This document shows, one piece after another, positions 20,113 to 29,104 of a stretch of 37,786 nucleotides of DNA (the stretch's first letter is position 1; each line of letters begins with the position of its first letter). The notes beneath the pieces were generated by a model. It was not told where the DNA came from, ran no database searches, and was given only the letters and a program-made list of their open reading frames with translations. Position numbers and translations under genes: made by a program. Origin of the DNA: Beijerinckia sp. L45 (GTDB taxonomy: Bacteria; Pseudomonadota; Alphaproteobacteria; Rhizobiales; Beijerinckiaceae); assembly GCF_009765775.1 (NCBI RefSeq), contig NZ_LMUU01000050.1:1-37786 (forward strand), written 5' to 3'.

Positions 20113-21089
20113 GACGGAGCTCCCGGAAGCGTGAGCGGATCGACGGTGGGGGGACCACTCAAGGGATAGCTTGGCGCCACACCATGCTTGACGGCCCAGA
20201 GATACCAGTTGTCGACGGCGGTGCCGGTGAGCAGGATGCCGATGCCGCCGACAAGCGGGGTCAACACCGCGAACCACCAGGCCCAGCGATGGATGGATTC
20301 CATCGTCGCGTTAAAGCCCATCGTCCAGCGCCAGAACAGACCGGCGCGTTCGGCCGCCGTGCCGCGATCGACGATCTGCTCGATCTCGCGCTCGCCGCCG
20401 AGCCGACTGACCGCCAGGATGGTGCCGCCGTGCATCGCGAAGAGCAGCGTCGACCCGTAGAGAAAGGCGATCGAGAGCATGTGGAAGGGATTGTAAAAGA
20501 GATTGCCGTAGCGGATCGAGAAGGCCGCGGTCCAGTCGAGGTGCGGGAAGATCCCGAAGGGGACAGCCTCGCCCCAGCTGCCCATCAGCAGCGGCCGGAT
20601 AAAGCCGAGCACGAGATAGAGCCAGATCGCCGAGGCGAACGCCCAGGCCGCATGTGTCCCCATGCCGAGCGCCTTCGCGCGGGTATAGACTCGGCCCCAC
20701 CACAGCAGAACCGAAGCGGTGAGGAAGAAGCCCGCCATCTGCCACCAGCCGCCCTGATCGAGCGGACAGAAGACGCAGAGGCCGAGGGACGGCGGCGGTG
20801 GTTCCAATGCCAACCACGGCAGCTGGCGCACGAACTGCACGGGATCCCAGTTGACCGAGGCCCACATGTTGAGCCCGATGATCTCGAAGGCGACGACGCC
20901 GCAGAAGATCGAGGTCAAACCATAGAAGCCGAGATAGAACGGGCCGACCTGGGCATCGCCGATCAGGCCGAGCAGATAGACGAAATTGCTCTTCTTGCCG
21001 CGCGTCCATTCCGTGGCCTTGACCGGCACGCCGGCATAAAGCGGGCCGCGGACCTGAACCTGTGTGAAGATATTCTGATATTCCGCCAC
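20109..21089 (-). CDS. pufM: PufM, photosynthetic reaction centre M subunit
   Basis: This 326-residue protein carries the five membrane helices of the M subunit, which with PufL binds the special pair, bacteriopheophytins and quinones. Typical features are the N-terminus [15 protein letters not shown], the quinone/iron region [36 protein letters not shown] and the late iron-ligand histidine in [18 protein letters not shown] start at 21089 with GGAGA upstream fits the conserved N-terminus; the frame extension to 21176 is excluded. The C-terminal extension of about 20 residues is usual in species with PufC. Its stop overlaps pufC. Confidence 0.97.
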   Translation of the reverse strand: MAEYQNIFTQVQVRGPLYAGVPVKATEWTRGKKSNFVYLLGLIGDAQVGPFYLGFYGLTSIFCGVVAFEIIGLNMWASVNWDPVQFVRQLPWLALEPPPPSLGLCVFCPLDQGGWWQMAGFFLTASVLLWWGRVYTRAKALGMGTHAAWAFASAIWLYLVLGFIRPLLMGSWGEAVPFGIFPHLDWTAAFSIRYGNLFYNPFHMLSIAFLYGSTLLFAMHGGTILAVSRLGGEREIEQIVDRGTAAERAGLFWRWTMGFNATMESIHRWAWWFAVLTPLVGGIGILLTGTAVDNWYLWAVKHGVAPSYPLSGPPTVDPLTLPGAPS

Positions 21090-21136
21090 GACACGCTCTC
21101 CATTCGAACGGGTGAGGTTGGAGGGGATTGAAGACG

Positions 21137-21961
21137 TCAGTGCCAGATCGGCAGGTCGAGCCACCAGTTCCACCATTCCGGCCAGCCGCGCGACCAGAAC
21201 GGCCCGGAGATGATGATGCAGACCGCGCTCCAGAAGCCGGCCGACAGGGCGAGAAACAGGCCGAGACGGTGGATGCCGATGGTGCCGATCGACCAGCCGA
21301 TCAGGTCGCGGAACACGGTGTTCTCATGCTCGGGCGTCTTGATGAACTCGCCCTTCTGCGGATTGGTCGCCGACAGCACCAGCGAGCCGTGCAGCGATAG
21401 CGCCAGCGTCGTCGTGAAGAAGAACGTGACCGCCAGCATGTGCGCCGGATTGTAGTGGAAGTGTAGGTACTGGTAACCGGTATTGGAGACCCAATCGAGG
21501 TGGCTGAGGATCCCGTAGGGAAAGCCGAACCCCCAGGCGCCGAGCAGGACGGGCCGGATCACTTCCAGCGAGAAATAGGCGAAGATCGCGACGCTGAAAG
21601 CGATCGGCACATGCAGGCCGATCCCGAGCTTGCGGCAGATCTCGACCTCGCGCAGCGCCCATGATGAAAAGGCGCCGAGCGCGCAGATCGTGATGATCTG
21701 CCAGAGGCCGCCTTCGCGCAGTGGCGCAAGCGCGAGGCCGTAGCTGATGTCGGGCGGCGCGATATTGATCTGCCACACGTTCCAGGTCGGGCCAAGCGAC
21801 GCGCCGTAGAGGATCAGCGCCGTCCCGATGAAGGAAAAGAAGATCGTGGTGACGCCGAAGAAGCCGACGAAGAAGGGGCCGATCCAGAAATCGAACAGAT
21901 CGCCGCCGATGAGCGTGCCACCGCGCACGCGATATTTGCGCTCGAAGCTGAGCATAGCCAT
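21137..21961 (-). CDS. pufL: PufL, photosynthetic reaction centre L subunit
   Basis: This 274-residue protein begins [20 protein letters not shown], the classical L subunit start, and has five membrane helices. Histidines in [22 protein letters not shown] supply BChl and iron ligands, and the C-terminus ends [14 protein letters not shown] as usual. GGAGGGG precedes the ATG at 21961; the frame extension to 22087 is not coding. It follows pufA after a 144-base hairpin-rich spacer and precedes pufM by 47 bases. Confidence 0.98.
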   Translation of the reverse strand: MAMLSFERKYRVRGGTLIGGDLFDFWIGPFFVGFFGVTTIFFSFIGTALILYGASLGPTWNVWQINIAPPDISYGLALAPLREGGLWQIITICALGAFSSWALREVEICRKLGIGLHVPIAFSVAIFAYFSLEVIRPVLLGAWGFGFPYGILSHLDWVSNTGYQYLHFHYNPAHMLAVTFFFTTTLALSLHGSLVLSATNPQKGEFIKTPEHENTVFRDLIGWSIGTIGIHRLGLFLALSAGFWSAVCIIISGPFWSRGWPEWWNWWLDLPIWH

Positions 21962-21982
21962 TTGAGACCCCTCCCATCGCGT

Positions 21983-22084
21983 GCAGGGATCGGGACGACC
22001 CTGCCTTCTCATCGGTTGTTTGCGCGTTGCCGGATCGCATGACCGCGAACACGCTCGCGTCCGATAGCGGGCTGAAGCGCCCGC
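21983..22084 (-). promoter_or_regulatory. pufA-pufL intercistronic hairpin cluster (mRNA stability elements)
   Basis: Three inverted repeats lie in the 144-base spacer. They are GCGGGC/GCCCGC (22067-22084, 6-base loop), GACGCGA/TCGC-G-GTC (22041-22061, one bulge) and GCAGGG/CCCTGC (21983-22004). Hairpins at this place in puf mRNA of other purple bacteria protect the upstream pufBA segment from 3' decay and give excess LH1 over reaction centre. Function here is inferred from position and structure. Confidence 0.65.
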
Positions 22085-22105
22085 CATCGCTTGTCGAGCT
22101 TGCCT

Positions 22106-22291
22106 CTACTTCGACGCCGGCGGCAGCGCGGACATCTGGCCGACCGTCGCATGGGAATGCGGGCCATCGAGCCAGTTGAACCGGTCGGTGCTGAGCAGGA
22201 TGAAGTGGATGAGCAGAGCCAGGCCCATCAGGAACGTGAACAAAGCGATCAGCGTCCGACGGGGATCAAAAAGCAGCCAAACACGCCACAT
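22106..22291 (-). CDS. pufA: PufA, light-harvesting 1 alpha polypeptide
   Basis: This 61-residue single-helix polypeptide begins [14 protein letters not shown], a standard LH1 alpha N-terminus. H29 in [17 protein letters not shown] is the BChl ligand, and W40 lies 11 residues later, where LH1 alpha chains form a hydrogen bond to the BChl acetyl group. A polar tail of about 20 residues follows. It starts 10 bases after pufB and precedes the hairpin cluster. Confidence 0.97.
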   Translation of the reverse strand: MWRVWLLFDPRRTLIALFTFLMGLALLIHFILLSTDRFNWLDGPHSHATVGQMSALPPASK

Positions 22292-22301
22292 AGTGTTCTC
22301 C

Positions 22302-22532
22302 TTACGACAAAGCGGTCAGCGCGAGGCTGGCCAGATGATGAGCGCCTTCAAGCGCGGTTTTGTAGCCGTTCGGGCCAGGCAGCCACGGGCGCCACATCCA
22401 GACGAGGAAATGCGCGACGACGGCGATCACCGTGAAGATGATGAAGCTCGTCACGAAGATCGAATGGAATTCCCGTGCTTCTGGTTCTGTCATGCCTGAG
22501 ATGGAGACATCGCGTCCCTGGACTTCAGCCAT
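22302..22532 (-). CDS. pufB: PufB, light-harvesting 1 beta polypeptide with extended C-terminus
   Basis: This 76-residue polypeptide has the beta-chain pattern [18 protein letters not shown], with H23 conserved at the membrane edge and H41 in [16 protein letters not shown] as the BChl ligand. A strong GAAGGAGGAGGG precedes the ATG. Canonical LH1 beta chains end shortly after [10 protein letters not shown]; here about 19 more residues follow, helical-looking with a His-His pair and Leu/Ala-rich end. The gene pairs with pufA to build the LH1 ring around the reaction centre. No separate LH2 genes are present in the window. Confidence 0.96.
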   Translation of the reverse strand: MAEVQGRDVSISGMTEPEAREFHSIFVTSFIIFTVIAVVAHFLVWMWRPWLPGPNGYKTALEGAHHLASLALTALS

Positions 22533-22622
22533 GTTACCCTCCTCCTTCGTTTGGCCGTGAGGCCGTTACCGCGATGGTCCATGCGGCGGGGCGTCGAAGC
22601 GGCCATCGCCTCGACGGTCATG

Positions 22623-22643
22623 CGCCCGGAATAATCCCGGGCG
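22623..22643 (-). promoter_or_regulatory. stem-loop between pufQ and pufB
   Basis: A seven-pair GC-rich stem (CGCCCGG with CCGGGCG on the minus strand, A/T-rich loop) lies 15 bases after the pufQ stop. There is no U-tract, so it is more likely an mRNA processing or 5' stabilising element for pufBA than a terminator. The remainder of the 125-base pufQ-pufB spacer shows nothing else. Confidence 0.5.
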
Positions 22644-22657
22644 AATTCGCTGCGGCC

Positions 22658-22876
22658 TTAGCCGGAAAAGGCGATCTGCGCCGTGGTGCCCGACGCTTCC
22701 CACGCCTGGGCGAAGACGGAGCGGTTCGCGACGTCGTGCGAGAAGTTTGGGATCAGACGCATCGCGATCGCGCCGACGAGAAAAACCGGAAAGCTCAGGG
22801 CGAAGACGATGCGGAACTGCAAATCGTCCCAGCGCCGGTCGACGCCGCTGCTTATGGCGGTGGATTGTGCACTCAT
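22658..22876 (-). CDS. pufQ: PufQ, BChl-related puf operon leader protein
   Basis: This 72-residue protein has one membrane segment (FRIVFALSFPVFLVGAIAMRL, about residues 20-40) and a C-terminal segment ending VFAQAWEASGTTAQIAFSG, the layout of PufQ. PufQ is encoded first in the puf operon and influences BChl supply for complex assembly. GGAGGG precedes the ATG at 22876; the frame extension to 22942 overlaps bchZ and is dropped. It lies 34 bases after bchZ, so the puf promoter probably sits inside bchZ with readthrough from bchCXYZ. Confidence 0.82.
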   Translation of the reverse strand: MSAQSTAISSGVDRRWDDLQFRIVFALSFPVFLVGAIAMRLIPNFSHDVANRSVFAQAWEASGTTAQIAFSG

Positions 22877-22910
22877 CAAAAAACCCTCCCCAAAGATCGA
22901 TCGTGGCGAA

Positions 22911-24362
22911 TCATGTGGCCCGACCCGCCGCGAACGCGACACGCGTCTCCGCGAAGTGATCGGCGGTGACGCGCGTCCCGCCGGCCTTGTGGACCTCGCG
23001 CTCCGCCGCGTCGCGCAAGCGCTTGGCGGCGGAAATCCGCACGAGGACCGGTTGTTCGTCGACGAGCGTTTCGAGCGCCGCGCGGGCGTCGTCGTCCCAA
23101 CTCAATTGGCTGTGCAGGCGTGACGGCGTCGCCTCGACCGCATCCATCGCGCTCGCCAGAGGGATGATGTGGAAGAGCGCGTCGAACAGCGCGTTGCAGA
23201 CCTCTTGCACCAGGTAGGTCGCGCCGGCGTAGCCCATCACCGGCGTGCCGGTGTGGCGCCGGATCACGGCGCCGGGGAACGACATCGGGATGTAGAGGGC
23301 GCGCGAATTGATTTCGGCGAGATACATGCGTTCGTTGAAGCTGCCGAACAGGACCAGCGGCGTCTTGCTCCGCACCGCCTGGCGCACAGCGTCATTGTCC
23401 GGCTTGACGCCGGGCCGGCGCGCGAAGGCGAAGGTGCAGGGCAGTCCCATTTCGGCTTCGAGAAAATTCCGGATCCCGCGCGAGTAGGTCTCGGTGGCAA
23501 CCACCGCGAAGCTGGCGGTGGCAAAAAAGTCCTGGGTGACGGAGCGCCAGAGGTCCCACAGCGGCTTGATCGTGGTGTGTTTCTCCTGCTCGATGAATGG
23601 TTCGGGATCGAGACCCAGAAGTTCGCCGAGCTTGCGCAAAAACTTCGTCGTGGAATGCAGGCCGATCGGCGCCTGGAGGTAGGGCCGCTCCAGCTGCTCG
23701 CAGAGCAGGCGGCCGAACTCGCGATACAGGCAGACGTTGACGTCGGCGTTCACCAGCCTGGCGACATCGGCGATATGGCTGCCGAGCGGGAACACCATGT
23801 TGATCTCGGCGCCGATGCCCTCGATCAGCCGGCGCATCTCGTGCAGATCGGACGGCATGTTGAACGTGCCGTAGATCGGCCCGATAATGTTGACCCGCGG
23901 TTTTTCACCCGGCTTGCGCGCCTTGCGCGCCGCGACCTTTTTCGGCCCGAACTCCGTCCACAGCCAGTTGATCGCGCGGTTGGCGCTCTGCCACTGATCC
24001 TCGTCGATGGTGCGCGGCAGAAACCGTTTGATGTTGGTGCCTTCCGGCGTCACGCCACCGCCGATCATCTCGGCGATAGAGCCGGTCACCACCACCGCCG
24101 GCAGGGCGGGATCCAAAACCTTGTGGGCGCGCTTCATCGCGCCCTCGGTGCCCTTCTGGCCGAGCTCCTCCTCCGAGAGGCCCGTGACGACGATCGGCAG
24201 TTCGTGCGGCGGCAGGGCATCGGTGTAGTGCAGCACCGAGGTGACCGGCAGGTTCTCGCAGCCGACGGGGCCGTCGATGACGACCTGCAGGCCCTTGATC
24301 GCGGTGAAGGCGTAGACCGCGCCCCAGTAGCCGCCGGCCCGATCATGGTCGAGGACGAGCAT
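22911..24362 (-). CDS. bchZ: BchZ, chlorophyllide a reductase (COR) subunit Z
   Basis: This 483-residue protein is the NifK-like subunit of chlorophyllide a reductase, which reduces ring B and makes the bacteriochlorin ring. The N-terminus [36 protein letters not shown] contains the cysteine expected to help ligate the [4Fe-4S] cluster. [30 protein letters not shown] is a family signature. Its ATG overlaps the bchY stop (TGATG). The C-terminal domain (about residues 420-483) is the small helical segment found in light-independent reductases. The frame is intact and of normal length. Confidence 0.97.
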   Translation of the reverse strand: MLVLDHDRAGGYWGAVYAFTAIKGLQVVIDGPVGCENLPVTSVLHYTDALPPHELPIVVTGLSEEELGQKGTEGAMKRAHKVLDPALPAVVVTGSIAEMIGGGVTPEGTNIKRFLPRTIDEDQWQSANRAINWLWTEFGPKKVAARKARKPGEKPRVNIIGPIYGTFNMPSDLHEMRRLIEGIGAEINMVFPLGSHIADVARLVNADVNVCLYREFGRLLCEQLERPYLQAPIGLHSTTKFLRKLGELLGLDPEPFIEQEKHTTIKPLWDLWRSVTQDFFATASFAVVATETYSRGIRNFLEAEMGLPCTFAFARRPGVKPDNDAVRQAVRSKTPLVLFGSFNERMYLAEINSRALYIPMSFPGAVIRRHTGTPVMGYAGATYLVQEVCNALFDALFHIIPLASAMDAVEATPSRLHSQLSWDDDARAALETLVDEQPVLVRISAAKRLRDAAEREVHKAGGTRVTADHFAETRVAFAAGRAT

Positions 24363-25924
24363 CAGACCGCCTCCTCGGCTGCGGCGCGCTGCTTTGCCTT
24401 GATCTCGAGAGCGCGCTTGTATTTTTCCTTGAACTCCGGGCGGTCGACAGGCTGCTGCTCCCAGATGCCTGCGGCGTAACCGGTGCCGACGCCGTCGAAG
24501 AAATCGGTCATTGCGTCAAAGCGGGATTTCGACGCGATGGCGGCATTGACCACCTGCGCCAGCGAGCCCGCCCCCATCACGCCGAACAACGGTCGTGCCG
24601 AAATCAGGTTGGTGAAATACAAGGCCGGGATCGCCATCGCCTTGGCTTTTTGCACCACGGGCGTGGTGCCGATCGCGAGATCGGGCTTGTATTCTTGCAT
24701 CGCGGCGAGATCCTGCTCAAGCGAAGCGCGATAGGTCACGGGGACGCCACGCTCTTCGAGCCAGGCGCGGTCGGGCTCGGACCAAGGCGTGCGCGGACAG
24801 GCGGTGCCGACGTAACGCACATCCGCCCCGCTCTCGACGAGGAGGCGTGCCACCAAAAGCTCCGAGCCTTCGTAGCCCGACAGCGTAATGCGGCCCTTGA
24901 TCGGTTTGGCTGCCAAGGCGCCCGATATGGCTGGCAGAAACCTGTTCTTTGCCGTGTCGATCTTGTTCTGCGCGACATTGCAGATGGCGCCGATCGCATC
25001 GAGCCAGGCGGCAGTGCCGTCGCATCCGACCGGCGCGGAGCCGACGATCGGCCGGCCCGCGGCTTCGAACTCGCGGATGCTCGCCCTGTAGAACGGATGG
25101 ATTGCCGCCACGGCTGCGCAGTCCAGTGCGGCATAGAGCTCGCGCCACTCGCGCGTCGGCACGACAGGGCCCGCTGCGAGACCGAGCGGCTCCAGCATCG
25201 CCGCGATGCCTATCGGATCGGCGGGAAACATCTCGCCGAGAAGCGCGATGGACGGCCGCTCGGACCGGCCTTTGTCCGGCGCCGCGACCGGACCCGATTC
25301 AGCCTCCAGCCGCGCATAGTTCAGCATCGCGCCGGCGAGCACGTCCTTGGCTTCGGCGTGGGTGGGAATGCCGAAGCCCGGCACGTCGATGCCGATGATG
25401 CGGACGCCGTTGATCGCCTTGGGCAGCAGTTGCAGCGGCACGCCGGACGCCGTCGGCACGCAGAGATTGGTGACGACGATCGCGTCGTAGTTCGCGGGAT
25501 CGGCGATCTTGTAGACCGCGTCGCGGATGTCCTCGAACAGCTTTCCCGTGACTAGCGTTTCCGAATTGAACGGGACATAGCCGACGCTGCGACGCGCGCC
25601 ATAAAAATGCGAAGTGAATGTGAGGCCGTAGACGCAGCAGGCGGAGCCGGAAAGGATCGTCGCGGTGCGCTTCATGCGCAGACCGACACGCAGCGAGCCG
25701 AAGGCCGGGCACATGCTTTGCGGCTGATCGTGTGGCCCCTGCGGATAATCCTGGGCGTAGCGATCGAGGATCTCGGACTTGCCCGCAGCCGACGCCGCGC
25801 GCTGCAATGCCACCTTGCCGCCGTGGCAGCCGACGCCATCGGCCAACTCGCCCTTGCCGAGAAGGCCGGTCTCGCTGCTGGCGACGCTGTCGCCGATGGG
25901 GGCGTCGTAATCCATGGGGCTCAT
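24362..25924 (-). CDS. bchY: BchY, chlorophyllide a reductase (COR) subunit Y
   Basis: This 520-residue NifD-like subunit pairs with BchZ to hold the substrate and [4Fe-4S] cluster. Cysteines in cluster-type settings include [33 protein letters not shown] and [14 protein letters not shown]. The first ATG at 25924 overlaps the bchX stop (ATGA); a second ATG at 25915 is also possible. The frame upstream to 26131 overlaps bchX and is excluded. The C-terminus ([25 protein letters not shown]) is a charged helix. It lies in the order bchC-X-Y-Z universal in this group. Confidence 0.97.
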   Translation of the reverse strand: MSPMDYDAPIGDSVASSETGLLGKGELADGVGCHGGKVALQRAASAAGKSEILDRYAQDYPQGPHDQPQSMCPAFGSLRVGLRMKRTATILSGSACCVYGLTFTSHFYGARRSVGYVPFNSETLVTGKLFEDIRDAVYKIADPANYDAIVVTNLCVPTASGVPLQLLPKAINGVRIIGIDVPGFGIPTHAEAKDVLAGAMLNYARLEAESGPVAAPDKGRSERPSIALLGEMFPADPIGIAAMLEPLGLAAGPVVPTREWRELYAALDCAAVAAIHPFYRASIREFEAAGRPIVGSAPVGCDGTAAWLDAIGAICNVAQNKIDTAKNRFLPAISGALAAKPIKGRITLSGYEGSELLVARLLVESGADVRYVGTACPRTPWSEPDRAWLEERGVPVTYRASLEQDLAAMQEYKPDLAIGTTPVVQKAKAMAIPALYFTNLISARPLFGVMGAGSLAQVVNAAIASKSRFDAMTDFFDGVGTGYAAGIWEQQPVDRPEFKEKYKRALEIKAKQRAAAEEAV

Positions 25925-26928
25925 ACCGTGTCGTAGATGACTTCGAGGGTCGGCTTCGTCACGTCGGACGTGCCGCACATGTCTTCCATCGTCGCGGGCA
26001 CGAGGGTGACGCCGCGGCCGACGGCATCGGCGCTGAAGAGATTGAGCAGACCGTCCTGCGTCAGCGGCTTCGGCCGCACCGGCGGCGCTTCGGCGACATT
26101 GGCGGCAAGGTCCTCGAAGACCGAAGCCCAACGATTGCCCGGCGTTCCGATGATCTCGTAATTGGCACTCTTGCGCCGGATGTCTTCGTCGGCCGGAATC
26201 GCGGCCAACACCGGAATGCCGGCCGTCTCGGCAAAAGCCTGGGCCTCGCCGGTATAATCATCCTTGTTGATGACCATGCCGGCGACGCCGACATTGCCGC
26301 CGAGTTTGCGGAAATATTCGACCGCCGAGCAGACGTTGTTGGCGACGTAAAGCGACTGCAGATCGTTTGAGGCGACGACGATCACTTTTTGACACATGTC
26401 GCGGGCGATCGGCAGGCCGAAGCCGCCGCAGACCACGTCGCCCAAGAAGTCGAGGAGGACGAAGTCAAAACCCCATTCGTGGAAGCCGAGCTTCTCCAGA
26501 AGCTCGAAGCCATGGATGATGCCGCGGCCGCCGCAGCCGCGGCCGACCTCGGGCCCACCCAACTCCATCGCGAAAACACCGTCGCGCTTGAAACAGACGT
26601 CGCCGATGGCGATTTCGGCGCCCGCCGCCTTCATCCGGGCGGAGGTCTCGATGATCGTCGGACAGGCCTTGCCGCCAAACAGCAGCGAGGTCGTGTCGCT
26701 TTTCGGATCGCAGCCGATGAGCAAGACCTTCTTGCCCTGCTGCGCCATCATGTAGGAGAGGTTGGCGAGGGTGAAACTCTTGCCGATCCCGCCCTTGCCG
26801 TAGATCGCGATGATCTGCGTCTCTTTCTTTGGCGCAACCTCGGGATCGCCCTGGACCACGGGATCCGGCTCGATCGCGGCTTCGGCGCGGAGCGCATCGG
26901 TCATGTTGATGGGCGCGAAGGCGTTCAT
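25921..26928 (-). CDS. bchX: BchX, chlorophyllide a reductase iron protein
   Basis: This 335-residue NifH-like ATPase supplies electrons to BchY-BchZ. The P-loop GKGGIGKS is at residues 44-51, and cluster-binding cysteines appear in GRGCGGRG and VVCGGFG. FTLANLSYMMAQQGKKVLLIGCDPKSDTTSLLFGG separates it from BchL. The ATG at 26928 overlaps the bchC stop (ATGA), which fixes the start against the open frame to 27096. The roughly 30-residue N-terminal extension before the P-loop strand is usual for BchX. Confidence 0.97.
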   Translation of the reverse strand: MNAFAPINMTDALRAEAAIEPDPVVQGDPEVAPKKETQIIAIYGKGGIGKSFTLANLSYMMAQQGKKVLLIGCDPKSDTTSLLFGGKACPTIIETSARMKAAGAEIAIGDVCFKRDGVFAMELGGPEVGRGCGGRGIIHGFELLEKLGFHEWGFDFVLLDFLGDVVCGGFGLPIARDMCQKVIVVASNDLQSLYVANNVCSAVEYFRKLGGNVGVAGMVINKDDYTGEAQAFAETAGIPVLAAIPADEDIRRKSANYEIIGTPGNRWASVFEDLAANVAEAPPVRPKPLTQDGLLNLFSADAVGRGVTLVPATMEDMCGTSDVTKPTLEVIYDTV

Positions 26929-27857
26929 GAGGCTCTCCAGTCGAGGACCATTTTGAGGCAGCCGGGATTTTCGAACGCGGTGCGATAGGCGAGGTCCGCC
27001 TGATCCGCGGCGGCGCGGTGGGTGATGAGCCCGTCGAGCGAGAGGCGCCCGTCCTCGACCAGCGCGCGGACCGCCTCGAGGTCGGTGCGCTGCCATTGTG
27101 CAGCGACGCGGAACCGCGCCTCGCGCATGAAAGCTGGTGGGAAGACGAACGACAGCGGGTCGCTGTAGAATCCGCCGAGGACGATTTCGCCGGCGGGCGC
27201 CAGGTGCGCAACGAGGCTGTCGAGAATGCCGGGAGCGCCGCTGACGTCGGTGATGACGCGATAGTCGCGGCGTTCGTCCGCGGCGGGATCGACGACTTCA
27301 TAGCCCTGCGCGCCGGACCGGCGATCGGCGTTGATCTCCCAGACGGTCGGCGCCGCGCCGCCGACGGCGACGACCAGACGGGCGAGAAGCCGGCCGAGCA
27401 CGCCATGTCCGACGATCAGCTCGGGCAGCGCCGCACCGGCGAACGTGTGGTAGGCGGTAGCGGCCAGCGCGAGGAGAATGCCGTTTTCACCGATAGAGGA
27501 GTCGATCGGCAGCGCGCGGTCGGCGCGGACGATGAGCCGCGAGGCCGAGGCACCGAACAGGCCGCGGGCACCCTCGTAGCAACTGGCGCCGGGGACGAAG
27601 ACGGTTTGGCCCACGGCAATGGCAGAGTCGCCGTGGCGCTCGACAACGCGGCCGACGGCTTCGTAGCCTGGCACCAGCGGATAGCCCATGCCGGGAAAGG
27701 CCGGCATGGTGCCCGACCAGAGGAGACGCTCGGTGCCGGTGCTGATGCCGCTGTGCGCGATTTCGACGAGAAGATCGCCATCCCGCGGCGGGGTGAGATC
27801 GAGCGTGCGGACGCCGATGTGGCGCGGTTCGCTCAAGACGATGGCTGTCGTTTTCAA
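26925..27857 (-). CDS. bchC: BchC, 3-hydroxyethyl bacteriochlorophyllide a dehydrogenase
   Basis: This 310-residue NAD-dependent dehydrogenase of the zinc-alcohol-dehydrogenase superfamily oxidises the C3 hydroxyethyl group to acetyl. Features include SGISTGTERLLWSGTMPAFPGMGYPLVPGYEAVGRVV near residue 36, VFVPGASCYEGARGLFGA near 87 and the nucleotide-binding stretch IVGHGVLGRLLARLVVAVGG near 147. It heads bchCXYZ-puf, and a tandem PpsR operator with an embedded promoter lies 40-80 bases upstream. crtF ends 66 bases upstream of the start, so readthrough from crtEF is also likely. Confidence 0.96.
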   Translation of the reverse strand: MKTTAIVLSEPRHIGVRTLDLTPPRDGDLLVEIAHSGISTGTERLLWSGTMPAFPGMGYPLVPGYEAVGRVVERHGDSAIAVGQTVFVPGASCYEGARGLFGASASRLIVRADRALPIDSSIGENGILLALAATAYHTFAGAALPELIVGHGVLGRLLARLVVAVGGAAPTVWEINADRRSGAQGYEVVDPAADERRDYRVITDVSGAPGILDSLVAHLAPAGEIVLGGFYSDPLSFVFPPAFMREARFRVAAQWQRTDLEAVRALVEDGRLSLDGLITHRAAADQADLAYRTAFENPGCLKMVLDWRAS

Positions 27858-27895
27858 AGCGGCCTCCCGTCTTTCGGCTTGCGGGTGGTTAGTGC

Positions 27896-27913
27896 TGTAA
27901 GTCTAGAATGACA
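27896..27913. promoter_or_regulatory. PpsR/CrtJ box, proximal of the bchC tandem pair
   Basis: TGTAAGTCTAGAATGACA is a perfect TGT-N12-ACA. It lies 39 bases ahead of the bchC ATG and covers the candidate -10 element (TAGACT on the minus strand, 27905-27900). Eight bases separate it from the second box. Confidence 0.85.
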
Positions 27914-27927
27914 ATTAATGTTGTCAA
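27900..27927 (-). promoter_or_regulatory. candidate sigma-70 type promoter of bchC
   Basis: On the minus strand TTGACA (27927-27922, perfect -35) is followed after 16 bases by TAGACT (27905-27900, four of six -10 positions). The -35 falls inside the distal PpsR box and the -10 inside the proximal one, the classical arrangement for PpsR/CrtJ repression by promoter occlusion. Confidence 0.6.
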
Positions 27928-27939
27928 CTAGACTTTACA
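27922..27939. promoter_or_regulatory. PpsR/CrtJ box, distal of the bchC tandem pair
   Basis: TGTCAACTAGACTTTACA is a perfect TGT-N12-ACA. It overlaps the last codons and TGA of crtF and the -35 TTGACA of the bchC promoter candidate. Confidence 0.85.
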
Positions 27940-29102
27940 CTTCGATTTGCGGGGCCCGCGCTTTTTTGCGCGACCAGAAGGCTGGCGAGCATCGGGCGCG
28001 CCGTCGCGACGGGCCGCACGCGGCCGAAGCCGGCACCATACAGCAGCGTCATGAGCTCCCTCTCGCTGCGCGGCCGGCCTTGCCGCATGGCGAGCAGATA
28101 GAACTGGAAATAGGCGCCGACGGATTCCGCTTGCGGTGTATCGGCAAACGGTTCGGCCAAAAGGAGGATGCCGCCCGGCACCAGCGCGTCGAAGACCTTG
28201 CGCAACAGCAATGCCGCCGTCGCGTCGTCGTGATCGTGCAGGACGCGCACCAGCGAAATCAGATCGGCGCCTTTGGGCAGGGCCTCGGTCGTGAAATCGC
28301 CGCCGATCACGCTGGCTCGATTCGCAAGGCGGGAAGCCTTGAAGTTTTGGTCCGCACTTTCCGCGACCGCCGGGAGATCGAAGAGTATCAACGAGAGATC
28401 CGGACGACGGCGCGCCGCGGCGAGCAGGAATGCCCCGTCGCCGCCACCGACATCCATCAGCGTGCCGTGATCGATGAAAGGATAGGCGTCCAGAACGTCG
28501 TCGGCGATGAGCGCCTGGGACGAGGCCATCAGCTCGCTGTAGGGCGCCACCGCCTCGGCCGGAATCGTGCCGGGATTGTCGGCCTGCGCATAGGGCCAGA
28601 ACGACGACAGCGCCGTCTCGCGCTTGCCGTCGCGCAGTAGCGCGACGGGATCTTCGAGATCGCGATAGAGCAACGCATGGTGCTCGACCATCGCCTTGAT
28701 CGCGGGATTGCCGAGATAGGCGGCGCCATGAACGCCGAGGCCGTAGCGGCCGTCCGGAATTTTCTCGACGAGCTTCAACCCGGCGGCGGCGCCGAGCAGC
28801 CGCGCCATCGCAGGGGCCGGCAGGTCGAGCCGGCTGGCCAGCGCGTCGACCGCGAGTGGGCCGTCCGCCAGAGCCTCGAACAGCGACAGCTTCACGCAGG
28901 CGAACAACACCTGCGAATAGACAAAGCCGGCGCTGAGGTCGAACAGCGCTTTCGCGCGCTGGCTCGCGATCGGTCGTGTCAGGGGGAAGCTTGCCGCCCA
29001 GCGCTGAAACTTCGGGTCCGCGAGTTTTTGGTTGCGATAGGCAAACCATCGCTCGCGAAGCGATGGTTTGGCGTCGCCCGATGGGTCGGCCAGGGATGTC
29101 AT
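27924..29102 (-). CDS. crtF: CrtF, demethylspheroidene/hydroxycarotenoid O-methyltransferase
   Basis: This 392-residue protein methylates the C1 hydroxyl group of acyclic carotenoids. It has an N-terminal winged-helix/dimerisation domain (about 60-190) and a C-terminal SAM-methyltransferase domain with motif I DVGGGDG at residues 217-223 and RVLHDHDD near 300. The ATG at 29102 lies 2 bases after the crtE stop; the longer frame to 29192 overlaps crtE. Near the 5' end a 12-pair perfect hairpin lies within the coding sequence. The last codons double as a PpsR box for bchC. Confidence 0.95.
   Translation of the reverse strand: MTSLADPSGDAKPSLRERWFAYRNQKLADPKFQRWAASFPLTRPIASQRAKALFDLSAGFVYSQVLFACVKLSLFEALADGPLAVDALASRLDLPAPAMARLLGAAAGLKLVEKIPDGRYGLGVHGAAYLGNPAIKAMVEHHALLYRDLEDPVALLRDGKRETALSSFWPYAQADNPGTIPAEAVAPYSELMASSQALIADDVLDAYPFIDHGTLMDVGGGDGAFLLAAARRRPDLSLILFDLPAVAESADQNFKASRLANRASVIGGDFTTEALPKGADLISLVRVLHDHDDATAALLLRKVFDALVPGGILLLAEPFADTPQAESVGAYFQFYLLAMRQGRPRSERELMTLLYGAGFGRVRPVATARPMLASLLVAQKSAGPANRSVKSS
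29042..29070 (-). repeat. perfect 12-bp hairpin inside the 5' end of crtF
   Basis: CAAACCATCGCT (29042-29053) and AGCGATGGTTTG (29059-29070) are perfect inverted repeats with a 5-base loop. They fall about 33 to 61 bases into crtF and encode roughly residues 11-20 (KPSLRERWF). No U-tract follows, so it is not a simple terminator. Confidence 0.7.
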
Positions 29103-29104
29103 CG

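Noticed and set aside
22623-22643. Rho-independent terminator between pufQ and pufB
   Set aside because: The stem has no U-tract and a terminator here would cut off pufBALMC.
22658-22876. PufX
   Set aside because: PufX is encoded downstream of pufM in Rhodobacter; this gene is upstream of pufB and has PufQ layout.
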